Shown here piece by piece: positions 1 through 7,905 of a DNA stretch of 35,332 bases (within the stretch, counting starts at the first letter, position 1; every line of letters starts with the position of its first letter). A program made the translations under genes and the position numbers. This DNA is from a virus. Location: the IMG/VR virus record IMGVR_UViG_3300033552_000035, positions 1 to 35,332 of that record. One strand, written 5' to 3'. Below the pieces are notes generated by a model. It was not told the origin of the DNA. It made no database searches and saw nothing but the letters and a program-made list of their open reading frames with translations.

Positions 1-257
1 CATTTTGATAAACCTAAGCTTTATGATGGAGTTATTGAGGAATGGCGAAAACACGCTAACGGATTAAAGACTATTGTTTTTTGCGTAAACATAAAACATA
101 CTATTGCTACATACTACGCTTTTATAGATGCTGGTATTTCAGCCGAATACATTACAAGCGACACTCCAACAATAGAAAGAGAAAAGATATTAGCAGCATT
201 CAAAGCTGGTTCCTTTCAGGTTATTGTAAATTGTGGAATACTTACAACAGGTTATGA
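1..257. repeat. terminal direct repeat, copy A (imperfect)
   Basis: This stretch is the same sequence as the last 257 bases of the window. Mismatches are at positions 3, 36, 54, 59, 60, 108, 117, 126, 129 and 130; positions 131-257 are identical to 35206-35332. The helicase reading frame runs through both copies. Eight of the ten differences are at third codon positions or otherwise silent, apart from an Asn/Ser and an Ala/Ser exchange. The simplest reading is that the molecule is circular or permuted and the ends come from two closely related strains. Confidence 0.93.
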
Positions 258-831
258 TGAACCTTCTATTCAATGTGTAATCATGAATAGAGCAACAAAA
301 TCATTGACTTTATTTCTTCAATGTGCTGGTCGTGGTAGCCGTATTTATCCTAATAAAGAACATTTCGTCTTACTCGATTTTGGAATGAATCACGATAGAC
401 ATGGCATGTGGAATGAGCCTCGAACTTGGAAACTTAAAAAACCAAAAGAAAAAAAAGAATCTGTTGCTCCTGTTAAAGAATGTGTTTGTGGATGCCTTGT
501 TGCAGCATCAACAAGAACCTGCAAATATTGCGGATATATTTTTCCAGTAAAAGAAGGTCAAACCATTGGAGGTGTTATGGTTGAAGTTACTCCCAAAGTA
601 CCATCTAATTTAGAGGGGATGCGAATTGATCAACTTTCTATTGATAACCTTTTAGAGCTTGAAAAAAGCAAGAAATATAAATCTTCTTTCATTTGGAGGG
701 TTGTTCGCTCAATGGGCGAAGATGCTGTAAATACCTATGCTTCAATTAAAGGCTATAAATCAGGATGGATTAATCGTCAAGTTAATGATTTAGATAACTG
801 CCAATTTACTAACTACCTATTAAGAAATTAA
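1..831 (+). CDS. SF2 DEAD/DEAH-type helicase, C-terminal part (cut by window start)
   Basis: The frame is open from base 1, so this is the 3' part of the helicase whose 5' part lies at 34470-35332. It holds the second RecA-like domain: the TSDTPT segment, an ILTTGYD motif V region, and motif VI read as QCAGRGSR near 319-345, followed by LLDFG. A small zinc-ribbon follows, with Cys-x-Cys and CKYC pairs near 481-535, then a C-terminal tail of about 95 residues without a recognised domain. Phage helicases of this kind act in replication or recombination. The next gene, a primase-helicase, starts 3 bases after its stop, so they are probably cotranscribed. The ATG at 283 is internal, not the start. 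Confidence 0.9.
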   Translation, partial: HFDKPKLYDGVIEEWRKHANGLKTIVFCVNIKHTIATYYAFIDAGISAEYITSDTPTIEREKILAAFKAGSFQVIVNCGILTTGYDEPSIQCVIMNRATKSLTLFLQCAGRGSRIYPNKEHFVLLDFGMNHDRHGMWNEPRTWKLKKPKEKKESVAPVKECVCGCLVAASTRTCKYCGYIFPVKEGQTIGGVMVEVTPKVPSNLEGMRIDQLSIDNLLELEKSKKYKSSFIWRVVRSMGEDAVNTYASIKGYKSGWINRQVNDLDNCQFTNYLLRN

Positions 832-834
832 AAT

Positions 835-3021
835 ATGAATATTTCTCTATTTAACTCTCTACCCGCTAAAGGTCAACCTCATAAATCTGATGAAATAATT
901 ACTATCAATGATTTTCTTAATAATATCAAATATGGTAAATGGAAAAATAAAATAGAACTGATAAGAGTTGAACCCGAAAAGTCTAAAAGGGATGCGCTTA
1001 AAAGAAGCTTACCAGCCGTAACCATTGCAGGAACTTTTGTTGAAAGAACAGAAGAAAACTTAATTCAACATTCTGGTTTTTCTGCTATTGACATTGATTA
1101 TTTTACAGATAAAAATCAACTAATTACAGACCCTTACACTTACGCTATTTTTAAAAGCGCTTCTGGTGCAGGGCTTGCAATCATAATTCGTGTTAATCCT
1201 GATAAGCATAAAGAATCTTATAAATGGATTCAAAACTATTATTATCAGTCTTTTGGAATTATTGTTGATGCAGCTCCAAAAAACCCTGCTTCACTTCGTT
1301 TTGTATCTTACGATCCTGAAATATTTATTAATGAAAAATCTAAAATATCAAAACACTTAGTTGATAAGCCTAAGAAAAACTATTCTTTACCTGTTGTTTT
1401 AGCTGGCGATGTAGTTGGTGAAATGATTAACGAATGTGTATCTCTAAGACACGATATTGCTCAAGACTATGAATCATATTACAAACTTGCTTTTGCTATA
1501 TCTGATGGATTTAATGAAAGCGGAAGGCAATGGTTTCATGCTCTTTGTTCTGTATCTGATAAGTATGACAGCCGACATGCTGATAAGCAATATGATATTG
1601 CTTTAAAAGGAAATAAGCAAGGTATCACAGCCGGAACGCTTTACTACATGCTTAAACAGGTTGGCATCCATGCGCCACAAAATCAAAAAGAAAATAAATC
1701 TACTCAAATTGCAGCAATGGCAAAAAAATCAGGTCGCACACCTGAGGCTGTTGTAAGGCAATTAACAGAGTTAAACGGACTTGATGAAAGTCAAGCTAAG
1801 AGATTAGTAGAAGAGGTTTACTCACGTAATGATATTGATTTAAAAGCTTCAACAAGCGATACAGAACAGTTAATTCAGGCTTTTTTTGAGTGGATGAACC
1901 AAAATCACCCGATGGAACGGAACTCAATCACTCGAATGATTGAAGAAAAAAGCAAGGAAATTAGAACTGAACAAATAAACTCTATCTACTTGCGGGCTAG
2001 AATGTTCTTCAATACTAAGGAGGTTACTAAAGACCTTTGTGAATCTTTTATTTTTTCCGATTTCCTTTCAGAATATAACCCTATCCAAAGGTATATTGAG
2101 AAAAACCTTTACCGTAAAAGTCCAGGAAACATCTCACTTCTTTGTAAATCTATCCGCTCTAATTCTACAATGAAAGAATTATTTATCCGTAAATGGTTAA
2201 TTTCTTTAATTGCTGCTTATAATGGTTATCCTGTTCGTTCTGTACTTGCATTAGTAGGTGGTCAAAATTCTGGTAAAACTGAATGGTTTAGAAGATTACT
2301 TCCAAATGAATTAAGAAAATATTACGCTGAATCTAAACTTGATGCTGGTAAAGATGATGATATTTTAATGTGCCAAAAGCTAATTGTTATGGATGATGAA
2401 ATGGGTGGCAAGTCTAAACAGGATGATAAACGTTTTAAAGAATTAACATCAAAGTCTGTTTTCTCTTTGAGAGCTCCATACGCTCGATATAACGAAGACT
2501 TTAAGCGTTTGGCTGTACTTTGTGGCACAAGCAACGAAAGAGACGTAATAAACGACCCTACTGGCAATACAAGGATATTACCGATTGAAGTTTTATCAAT
2601 AGATCATGAGCTTTATAATTCAATTAATAAAGATGAATTATTTATGGAAGCTTACAGGGCATACGAAGCTGGCGAAGATTGGCAATTAAACAAAGATGAA
2701 ATGAGCCTTTTAGAAAGCACTTCTACTAACTTTGAATCTACTCCTTTTGAACGTGAATTGATATTAAAGTTTTTCACTCAGCCGGATAATGGTGGTTATA
2801 AAGAATTTTTAACAGCAACAGAGATAAAAGATATAATAGAATTGAACTCAAAACAGAAAATTATGTCAATGAAAAAGTTAGGAATTGAATTAAGAAGGCT
2901 TTTTGGTGAGCCAATAAGTAAAAAAATAAACGGAAATCCGCTGTATAGATACGGGGTAGTTCGTTTTAATAATACTACCGATAGCGCACAGAGTCTTGAA
3001 TATGAGACATTTAGCTATTAA
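835..3021 (+). CDS. VirE-like primase-helicase (BT4734-like N-terminus, P-loop ATPase)
   Basis: A 728-residue replication protein. The N-terminal part resembles the BT4734/VirE N-terminal domain: a LPAVTIAGTF segment, then HSGFSAIDIDYF with the acidic DID pair, and SGAGLAIIIRV. The middle region (about residues 195-280) resembles PriCT-type linkers. The C-terminal half is a virulence-associated-E type ATPase: Walker A GGQNSGKT near residue 475, Walker B KLIVMDDEM, then LAVLCGTSNE with a following NTRILPIEV arginine region, as in SF3-like phage helicases. It probably combines priming and unwinding at the phage origin. It lies directly downstream of the SF2 helicase and directly upstream of the iteron-like region at 3022-3255. 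Primase activity is inferred from the family only. Confidence 0.83.
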   Translation: MNISLFNSLPAKGQPHKSDEIITINDFLNNIKYGKWKNKIELIRVEPEKSKRDALKRSLPAVTIAGTFVERTEENLIQHSGFSAIDIDYFTDKNQLITDPYTYAIFKSASGAGLAIIIRVNPDKHKESYKWIQNYYYQSFGIIVDAAPKNPASLRFVSYDPEIFINEKSKISKHLVDKPKKNYSLPVVLAGDVVGEMINECVSLRHDIAQDYESYYKLAFAISDGFNESGRQWFHALCSVSDKYDSRHADKQYDIALKGNKQGITAGTLYYMLKQVGIHAPQNQKENKSTQIAAMAKKSGRTPEAVVRQLTELNGLDESQAKRLVEEVYSRNDIDLKASTSDTEQLIQAFFEWMNQNHPMERNSITRMIEEKSKEIRTEQINSIYLRARMFFNTKEVTKDLCESFIFSDFLSEYNPIQRYIEKNLYRKSPGNISLLCKSIRSNSTMKELFIRKWLISLIAAYNGYPVRSVLALVGGQNSGKTEWFRRLLPNELRKYYAESKLDAGKDDDILMCQKLIVMDDEMGGKSKQDDKRFKELTSKSVFSLRAPYARYNEDFKRLAVLCGTSNERDVINDPTGNTRILPIEVLSIDHELYNSINKDELFMEAYRAYEAGEDWQLNKDEMSLLESTSTNFESTPFERELILKFFTQPDNGGYKEFLTATEIKDIIELNSKQKIMSMKKLGIELRRLFGEPISKKINGNPLYRYGVVRFNNTTDSAQSLEYETFSY

Positions 3022-3255
3022 AGTAGTTGGGTAGTAGTAAAAGTTTGATTTTTCACTTAGATGTATTACACAATAAATAAAATAATATATGATGTATGTA
3101 TGTATGATATTATATAATAATAAAAAATATTTTACTTACTACCTTACTACTTTACCATAAAAAATGCAGTCAGTTATAATTTAAATAAGGTTTTTTAGGT
3201 AGTGTATAAACGAGTTTTTTACCTACTACATACCTACTACTTTACTACTAATAGA
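3022..3255 (+). other. iteron-like, AT-rich intergenic region; candidate replication origin
   Basis: No gene fits here. The region holds repeated CTACT/AGTAG blocks around a very AT-rich centre. GTAGTTGGGTAGTAG is at 3023-3037. Two CTTACTAC units sit in tandem at 3135-3150. TAGGTAGT is at 3196-3203. Three 11-bp units (TACCTACTACA, TACCTACTACT, TTACTACTAAT) run from 3220 to 3252. Between 3061 and 3133 the sequence is almost only A and T with a GTATGTATGTATG run. Tandem short repeats beside an AT-rich stretch, next to a primase-helicase gene, are typical of phage origins. An operator for the following gene is the main alternative. Confidence 0.45.
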
Positions 3256-3630
3256 ATGGAAAAAAGAGAACAAAACGAAGTAGCAACACAATCAAAGGCA
3301 TATTTGGAGGTTTACAATAATCATCCAGAGTTAAGAGGACGCATTTTTGCAATTAATAATAACAGCGAAAACAGTATTAAAGGAGCTTTGAATAAAGCAA
3401 TGGGTGTCTATTCAGGTGTATCTGATATGTGTTTCATTCTTTCGGGTGGACGTGTTGCATGGATTGAATGGAAAACAGAGTTTGGAACTCAAAGCAAGCA
3501 GCAAACAGATTGGCAAAGTTTAATTGAATCTTGCGAGCATCAATATTTTATTGTTAGATCAAAAGAGCAGTTCCTTTCGCTTATAAACACCCTTAAAAAC
3601 CAAATAGAAAATTTAAATAAAGAATTATGA
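3256..3630 (+). CDS. VRR-NUC domain nuclease
   Basis: A 124-residue protein. The ATG at 3256 is chosen because the upstream GTG extension (from 3202) reads through the repeat region and gives an unconvincing N-terminus. The pattern GVSDMCFIL followed by WIEWKTEFGTQSKQQTDW matches the PD-(D/E)xK core of VRR-NUC proteins: the Asp of SDM, then the Glu-x-Lys of IEWK, with the conserved Q near the end. Single-domain phage VRR-NUC proteins are thought to cut branched or replicating DNA. The position between replication genes and the MazG-like gene fits a role in DNA processing. The stop overlaps the next start (ATGA). Confidence 0.82.
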   Translation: MEKREQNEVATQSKAYLEVYNNHPELRGRIFAINNNSENSIKGALNKAMGVYSGVSDMCFILSGGRVAWIEWKTEFGTQSKQQTDWQSLIESCEHQYFIVRSKEQFLSLINTLKNQIENLNKEL

Positions 3631-3779
3631 AAAGTAAACCAAAATTTAGAGTGCTAGCTTCTGAAAGAGGCTGGTCTTTTTACTCTGATAATTTTAACTA
3701 TGAAGGAACTATTTTTTACAATCGTTCTAAATCATCATCTTGTAAGACATTTTTAAAACATACCCCTCAATTAAAATAA
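3627..3779 (+). CDS. small hypothetical protein, 50 aa
   Basis: The ATG overlaps the stop of the nuclease gene in an ATGA arrangement, which favours coupled translation. The product is basic (MKSKPKFRVL start) and rich in aromatic and serine residues, with GWSFYSDNF in the middle. No domain is recognised. It ends one base before the MazG-like gene. The coupled spacing on both sides supports a real gene. Confidence 0.55.
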   Translation: MKSKPKFRVLASERGWSFYSDNFNYEGTIFYNRSKSSSCKTFLKHTPQLK

Positions 3780-3780
3780 C

Positions 3781-4089
3781 ATGAAAAACGAAGAACTACA
3801 AGAGCAGGTTTTGCAATGGGCAAATGACAAAGGAATTTTAAAACCAGAAAACGCTTTAAAACAATTCGCAAAGTTTATAAGCGAAGCAGGTGAGTTAGGT
3901 GATGCTATTATCAAGTATGATATGAATGAAACTGTAGATGCCATAGGTGATGTTCAAGTAACATTAATTATACTTTGTAACCAATTAGGCTTTGATTATA
4001 ATCATTGCTTAGAAACGGCTTATAACGTGATTAAGCACAGGCAAGGAAAAACCGTTAACGGAACATTTATTAAGGATGCCAGAGCTTAA
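3781..4089 (+). CDS. MazG-like nucleotide pyrophosphohydrolase
   Basis: A 102-residue, mostly helical protein. FISEAGELGDAIIKYD followed by DAIGDVQVTLIILC looks like the ExxE...ExxD/DxxD metal-binding pattern of the MazG / all-alpha NTP pyrophosphatase superfamily, which hydrolyse (d)NTPs to monophosphates. Phages often carry such proteins to shape the nucleotide pool or to blunt starvation signalling. It sits at the end of the replication module. The next gene starts 14 bases before its stop. The family assignment is fairly firm; the substrate cannot be told from sequence. Confidence 0.72.
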   Translation: MKNEELQEQVLQWANDKGILKPENALKQFAKFISEAGELGDAIIKYDMNETVDAIGDVQVTLIILCNQLGFDYNHCLETAYNVIKHRQGKTVNGTFIKDARA

Positions 4090-4285
4090 CCCAATAGATA
4101 AAACATGGGTGTACTTAGATAAGTTACCTAAACATAAATGGATCAGCTTAGATGAACTTAACCTGAATGACCGGGCCAAGTTCATCGAGCTTGTTAAACA
4201 TTGCATTGACTTACATTATCAATGTTACTTCAATGATGACTACACCTCAATAAAAATATTAGATAAATTTCCCGTTTTTAAATAA
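4076..4285 (+). CDS. hypothetical protein, 69 aa
   Basis: The gene starts inside the 3' end of the MazG-like gene in another frame and ends before the promoter region of the packaging genes. The product carries many Asp, Leu and Tyr residues (DKTWVYLDKLPKHKW near the start) and no recognised motif. Position and clean overlap suggest it is the last gene of the replication operon. Confidence 0.55.
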   Translation: MPELNPIDKTWVYLDKLPKHKWISLDELNLNDRAKFIELVKHCIDLHYQCYFNDDYTSIKILDKFPVFK

Positions 4286-4301
4286 GTTTACTTTATATTT
4301 G
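4268..4301 (+). promoter_or_regulatory. repeated intergenic element, copy a, with -7 box TATATTTG
   Basis: The sequence reads TTTCCCGTTTTTAAATAA, then GTTTACT, then TATATTTG at 4294-4301, which fits the Bacteroidota -7 consensus TAnnTTTG. The CCC block lies where the -33 box would be. The first packaging gene starts 39 bases downstream, so this is the likely promoter of the terminase/tail operon. It is the most diverged of the eight copies in its CACATTT part. Confidence 0.6.
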
Positions 4302-4339
4302 TTTTATACTGAATAAATACTAAAGTAGAATTATGTAGC

Positions 4340-4609
4340 ATGGCAGCGCCCAAGGGTCAAGAAAAAAAAGGTGGTCGAGTAAAAGGTACTCCAAATAAAG
4401 AAACTCAATCAATAAGAGATTCTTTTAAGTTGTTGGTAGAGAATAATTTACAAACACTACAAGAGGATTTTGATAAATTAAACGAGGCTGAAAGAATAAA
4501 ATATACTATTGAATTAGCTAAGTTTTGCTTACCTACTTTAAAAGCTATTGAAATGAGTGGAGAAATTAACACAACTCAAAGACAACCTATTGTATTTATT
4601 GAAAAGTAA
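4340..4609 (+). CDS. probable terminase small subunit
   Basis: An 89-residue protein directly upstream of the large terminase, its stop overlapping that gene's ATG by one base. The N-terminus (KGQEKKGGRVKGTPNKET) is the Gly/Lys/Arg-rich opening often seen in small terminase subunits of Bacteroidota phages, followed by two predicted helices and a C-terminal QPIVFIEK. Small subunits recognise the packaging site and regulate the large subunit. No clear HTH is seen, and the call rests mostly on position and the N-terminal pattern. Confidence 0.65.
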   Translation: MAAPKGQEKKGGRVKGTPNKETQSIRDSFKLLVENNLQTLQEDFDKLNEAERIKYTIELAKFCLPTLKAIEMSGEINTTQRQPIVFIEK

Positions 4610-5877
4610 TGCCAGAGTTTTCTAATAAATATTTACCATTATTTAAGTTATTAAACGGAGCTCATCCAAAAGTAGATACTGTTCTTATTTCGGGTGGACG
4701 TGATTCAGGTAAAACATTTGCAGTAACTTCTTTTGTGCCAATAGCAGCAGCAGATTTTAATCACAGAATATTATTTACAAGGCAAACAATGTCGAGTACC
4801 GACAGATCAATAACATTAGCTTTGGATAATAGAATGGAATTATTAGGATTAGAGCAAGATTTTGAGTTCGCTAATAATGATTATAAGACTAAACATAATA
4901 AAGGTTTAATTTCTATTACAGGGCAGAAGACAAGCGTAGGAACTCAAACGGCAAAGCTTAAATCATTAGAAGATTATTCAATGTTTATAACCGAAGAGGG
5001 CGAAGAGCTAACTGGTTATGAAGATTGGAAAAAAGTAAAGCGCTCAATAAGAGCACAAGATGTTCAAGCAATTTCTATAATCGTTTTCAACCCTCCTACT
5101 AAAGCTCATTGGATGTATGAGCAATGGTATAAATCTATACCAGATGGTTTTAATGGCGTTGTAGACAAGATCATGTACATTCACACTAACTACTTAGATA
5201 ATGGCAAAGCTAATATGTCGCCATCTAATTGGGATGATTACGAAAGTCTAAGGCTATTGCATGAAGATTATTTAAATACTCCAAAAGATTTAAGGTTAGA
5301 CCTTCCGAAAAAAATAATCAAAGGTTATAAAGAATATAAAAATATTGTTTTAGGAGCCTTTAGAGATACGGCCGAGGGAGTTGTATTTGATTATGAAATA
5401 GGTGAGTTTATATCAAATGAATACGAAGATGTGTTTGGGATGGATGTTGGATATAATGACAGCACAGCGGTTGTTAAGGTGTCCGTGGATAAGAAGCAAA
5501 AGAAAATATACTTAGATGAAGTCTTTTATAAGTCAAATCAAATCCCTGATACTATTGTTGAAGCGATTAAGCCAATAGTAGGCACTAAGCGTATCTGGTG
5601 CGATAACCAGGCTAAGATGTTTATAAAGGATTTGCAGAATAAAGGATTGAATATAAAGCCTTGCGAAAAGCCAAAGATTACGGATTCTATTCTTACGATT
5701 TTGAACTATGAAATAATAGTTACACCAACATCAAAGAATTTAATATTTGAATTGAATAATTATAAATGGGCTGATGGTAAAAAAGATGAGCCTATTGATG
5801 CTTTTAATCACGCAATAGATGCGTTTAGATACGCTGCAATAATTAAGATAGGTAGAAAAACACCAATGCCATTATGA
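4609..5877 (+). CDS. terL: terminase large subunit (ATPase and nuclease)
   Basis: A 422-residue packaging motor of the Terminase_3/PBSX type. Walker A is GGRDSGKT (residues 29-36). Walker B is MFITEE (125-130) with the catalytic Glu. IIVFNPP (156-162) fits the coupling motif. The C-terminal RNase H-like nuclease shows Asp278 in GMDVGYND, Asp331 in WCDNQ and Asp403 in HAIDAFRYA. Length and motif order are normal for the family, so the protein looks intact. It cuts concatemers and drives DNA into proheads. The next gene starts in an ATGA overlap. Whether packaging is headful or cos cannot be decided here. Confidence 0.95.
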   Translation: MPEFSNKYLPLFKLLNGAHPKVDTVLISGGRDSGKTFAVTSFVPIAAADFNHRILFTRQTMSSTDRSITLALDNRMELLGLEQDFEFANNDYKTKHNKGLISITGQKTSVGTQTAKLKSLEDYSMFITEEGEELTGYEDWKKVKRSIRAQDVQAISIIVFNPPTKAHWMYEQWYKSIPDGFNGVVDKIMYIHTNYLDNGKANMSPSNWDDYESLRLLHEDYLNTPKDLRLDLPKKIIKGYKEYKNIVLGAFRDTAEGVVFDYEIGEFISNEYEDVFGMDVGYNDSTAVVKVSVDKKQKKIYLDEVFYKSNQIPDTIVEAIKPIVGTKRIWCDNQAKMFIKDLQNKGLNIKPCEKPKITDSILTILNYEIIVTPTSKNLIFELNNYKWADGKKDEPIDAFNHAIDAFRYAAIIKIGRKTPMPL

Positions 5878-6083
5878 GTAAGACAAAAATAAAATTAGGG
5901 GATAGTTTCCAAAAAGAAACAAATCGCATTCATTTAAAAAGGTTATTTCCTTTTTTAAGTCAAGAGTTTAGGAAACTGGATAAGAAAGATTTAAACAAAT
6001 TAGAGGTTTTGCATGAGCTATTCGGAAACAAGGAAACAGATTTGGAAAAGCTTAAAGTTCTATTTAACTATCAGTCTATTTAA
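5874..6083 (+). CDS. hypothetical protein, 69 aa, after terL
   Basis: Translationally coupled to terL by an ATGA overlap. The product is basic and helical, rich in Lys and Leu (LDKKDLNKLEVLHELFG in the middle). No domain is recognised. The next gene, in the +1 frame, begins 71 bases before this stop, an unusually long overlap here. The two could be separate genes or one product made by frameshifting near ATTTAAG at 6078-6084. Confidence 0.55.
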   Translation: MSKTKIKLGDSFQKETNRIHLKRLFPFLSQEFRKLDKKDLNKLEVLHELFGNKETDLEKLKVLFNYQSI

Positions 6084-6507
6084 GATTGATGTTAGCTTTA
6101 AAACGGCTGGGCGGTTTATAGATTTAGAAACATACATTCAAGAACAAGATGATGAAGCGTTTATAAAAGCAACTGTTAAACCTCGAATATTTTGGGTTAA
6201 AGTTCCTGAAAAGGTTAAAGCTTATGCAATAGCTTTATACATGATTGAAGCTAATGAGATTAAAGAAGATGAAACTTTTACATGGATATATAACCCGCCT
6301 CAATTTGTTAATACCGGTAAGGTAACGCAGGGTAGCATCGAACGTGAAGCATTTGCTAAGACATACGGTGGTTATGTGGAAATGGTTTATTTGTGCTGTA
6401 ATCAAGACCCAACTAAGTGGGAGGAGATTTTTAACTGGGAAACAAAGAAGTTTCTTTTTTTATCATCCTATTTATTGCGGAAAAAAATAGTAGAAGGACT
6501 AGATTAA
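6013..6507 (+). CDS. hypothetical phage structural protein, 164 aa
   Basis: The first ATG of the frame is used, which overlaps the previous gene by 71 bases. Residues 1-25 (MSYSETRKQIWKSLKFYL) look less protein-like than the part after residue 26, so the true product may begin later or arise by a shift from the upstream frame. The later part is acidic, with VKVPEKVKAYAIALYMIEAN and a hydrophobic end. No family is recognised. Its place between terminase and tail genes suggests a virion or assembly role. Confidence 0.6.
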   Translation: MSYSETRKQIWKSLKFYLTISLFKIDVSFKTAGRFIDLETYIQEQDDEAFIKATVKPRIFWVKVPEKVKAYAIALYMIEANEIKEDETFTWIYNPPQFVNTGKVTQGSIEREAFAKTYGGYVEMVYLCCNQDPTKWEEIFNWETKKFLFLSSYLLRKKIVEGLD

Positions 6508-6512
6508 ATATT

Positions 6513-6734
6513 ATGAAAAAATTAAAATTCGCTTTTAAGATATTCTTTGCTATAATCTTTGAAAGACCTCATTTTGCAACTGATATGAAAACCTTTAATC
6601 ATGCAGATATGACTGTTAATAAAGCTCAAAGCCTAATCAACACTTTAAAACAAATGATTGATGACACTATTGAGCCTATCAACTTAATGAAAGAAGTTGA
6701 TAGTATATTGAGTGAACCACCTAAATTTAATTAG
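6513..6734 (+). CDS. hypothetical protein, 73 aa
   Basis: A small protein with a hydrophobic N-terminal stretch (FAFKIFFAIIF, about residues 6-16) followed by a polar helical part with QSLINTLKQMID. It may be membrane-associated or a small assembly factor. The gene starts 5 bases after the previous stop and the next gene follows after one base. No known family is seen. Confidence 0.55.
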   Translation: MKKLKFAFKIFFAIIFERPHFATDMKTFNHADMTVNKAQSLINTLKQMIDDTIEPINLMKEVDSILSEPPKFN

Positions 6735-6735
6735 C

Positions 6736-7188
6736 ATGAATGAGTTATCAAAATTAACTAACTTTTTAATAGATCAGTTTGAAGCTGATGATTTAGTCAA
6801 TACCATTACTATGGTGCCGACTAAGCATATTGATAATAATAAAGAAAACATCTATCAATTAGTTAATATTGACTACCTACAAAGCGAAGTTTTAGAGGAC
6901 GCAATAGTTGCAAGGTATTTAATCACAGCCGTTCAGCAACGAGATATTAAGCCTAAAAAGTTAGATAGTAAATTAAGACTAGATATTAATTTAATTGATA
7001 ATTGGAACGAAACTCATTCAGTTATTCAAAGGTTTTTAAATCAGTTTAAGTCAAATCACTTTAAAGATAATATTGATTTAGAAAGTGCAACAACAACAAC
7101 TGTTTTACAAGATTGGAATAAAAACGGATTAGATGGGCACCAAATTACTATTGAATTATCTATTCCAAATTTAGGTAGCGGATGTTAG
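6736..7188 (+). CDS. possible tail completion / terminator protein
   Basis: A 150-residue protein. The ATG at 6736 directly follows the preceding stop and is preferred over an upstream GTG at 6712. The sequence alternates helix and strand: LTNFLIDQFEADDLVNTITM, KENIYQLVNIDYLQ, then VIQRFLNQF and a beta-rich end. The layout (N-terminal helix, strands, small size, next to gp10-like genes) resembles tail-terminator or completion proteins of siphoviruses, but no signature residue proves it. The next gene starts 7 bases before the stop. Confidence 0.5.
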   Translation: MNELSKLTNFLIDQFEADDLVNTITMVPTKHIDNNKENIYQLVNIDYLQSEVLEDAIVARYLITAVQQRDIKPKKLDSKLRLDINLIDNWNETHSVIQRFLNQFKSNHFKDNIDLESATTTTVLQDWNKNGLDGHQITIELSIPNLGSGC

Positions 7189-7571
7189 AAACTAAAGAAA
7201 TACGAGCAATAGCGCAAAAGGTAGTTGATATATCCAAGTCAAGTGCCAGACGTGATACAGGCTTTTTAAAGCGTTCTATTTCTTATACCGTTGAAAGCAA
7301 CGTGTACATTTTTGTTGAAGTCTTTTATGGTCAATTTGGAACTAACTCAAAGTTAGAACAGAATGCAAAAAGGATGATGCCGAGCGGTGTTAAGTGGAGA
7401 ATGAGATACACCGATATTAACAGGTCGGTTTTACAAGATGGTTCTATTCAAACTGGTAGAAACTCATTAGGTAAGATATTCAATAATTTAAGACAAAGCA
7501 CAACTGCAGTTACAAACTTAATTAATAGAATTAGAAGAAGTGGCGAAAAGGCGAACAAGGCAACAAATTGA
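7182..7571 (+). CDS. HK97 gp10-like neck/tail protein, paralogue 1
   Basis: A 129-residue protein with the pattern DTGFLKRSISYTVE followed by IFVEVFYGQFGTNS. This is the Thr-Gly-x-Leu-Arg-x-Ser then beta-strand arrangement of HK97 gp10-type head-tail connector proteins. The following gene shows the same arrangement (AGGTLRDSVNF ... LVQVNYGAF), so the two look like tandem duplicates. The C-terminus is basic (LINRIRRSGEKANK) and overlaps the start of paralogue 2. Members of this family close the head-tail interface or shape the tail end. Confidence 0.55.
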   Translation: MLETKEIRAIAQKVVDISKSSARRDTGFLKRSISYTVESNVYIFVEVFYGQFGTNSKLEQNAKRMMPSGVKWRMRYTDINRSVLQDGSIQTGRNSLGKIFNNLRQSTTAVTNLINRIRRSGEKANKATN

Positions 7572-7905
7572 TGCTGATAAAATAATCAGAGGTCAGTTAA
7601 TGGATTTAGGTGAAAAGGTTTACGAGCAAGCTAAAGAACAATCGAGGGTTGCAAAAGACTTATATTATCTTACTGATAGAGTTGGTCCAAAAGGAAGTTT
7701 AAGAAAGGCGGGCGGAACGTTAAGAGATTCAGTAAACTTTAAGCCGATAAGCGATACGGTTCTTTTATTAGTTCAAGTTAATTACGGAGCTTTTCAACAA
7801 CCTAATGAATTGATAGAGGCTATTGATGATCATATTGATGAAACGACAAACTTTATAGTAAGTGAAATAATGGAACAAATGACAGCAGATTATGGTAGTA
7901 AGTAA
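7540..7905 (+). CDS. HK97 gp10-like neck/tail protein, paralogue 2
   Basis: A 121-residue protein from a GTG start inside the previous gene; an ATG at 7600 is the alternative and would remove 20 residues. GGTLRDSVNFKP then VLLLVQVNYGAFQQP parallels paralogue 1. The C-terminal helix carries DHIDETTNFIVSEIMEQM. The gene stop overlaps the next start by 14 bases. The tandem pair probably arose by duplication and divergence; one may act on the head side, the other on the tail side. Confidence 0.55.
   Translation: MAKRRTRQQIDADKIIRGQLMDLGEKVYEQAKEQSRVAKDLYYLTDRVGPKGSLRKAGGTLRDSVNFKPISDTVLLLVQVNYGAFQQPNELIEAIDDHIDETTNFIVSEIMEQMTADYGSK

Noticed and set aside
2322-2567. Minus-strand open frame inside the primase-helicase gene
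   Set aside because: It is a shadow of a well-supported gene on the other strand, with unusual composition and no promoter or spacing.
3202-3255. Upstream GTG start of the VRR-NUC gene
   Set aside because: The added residues are read from the tandem CTACT repeats and are not protein-like.
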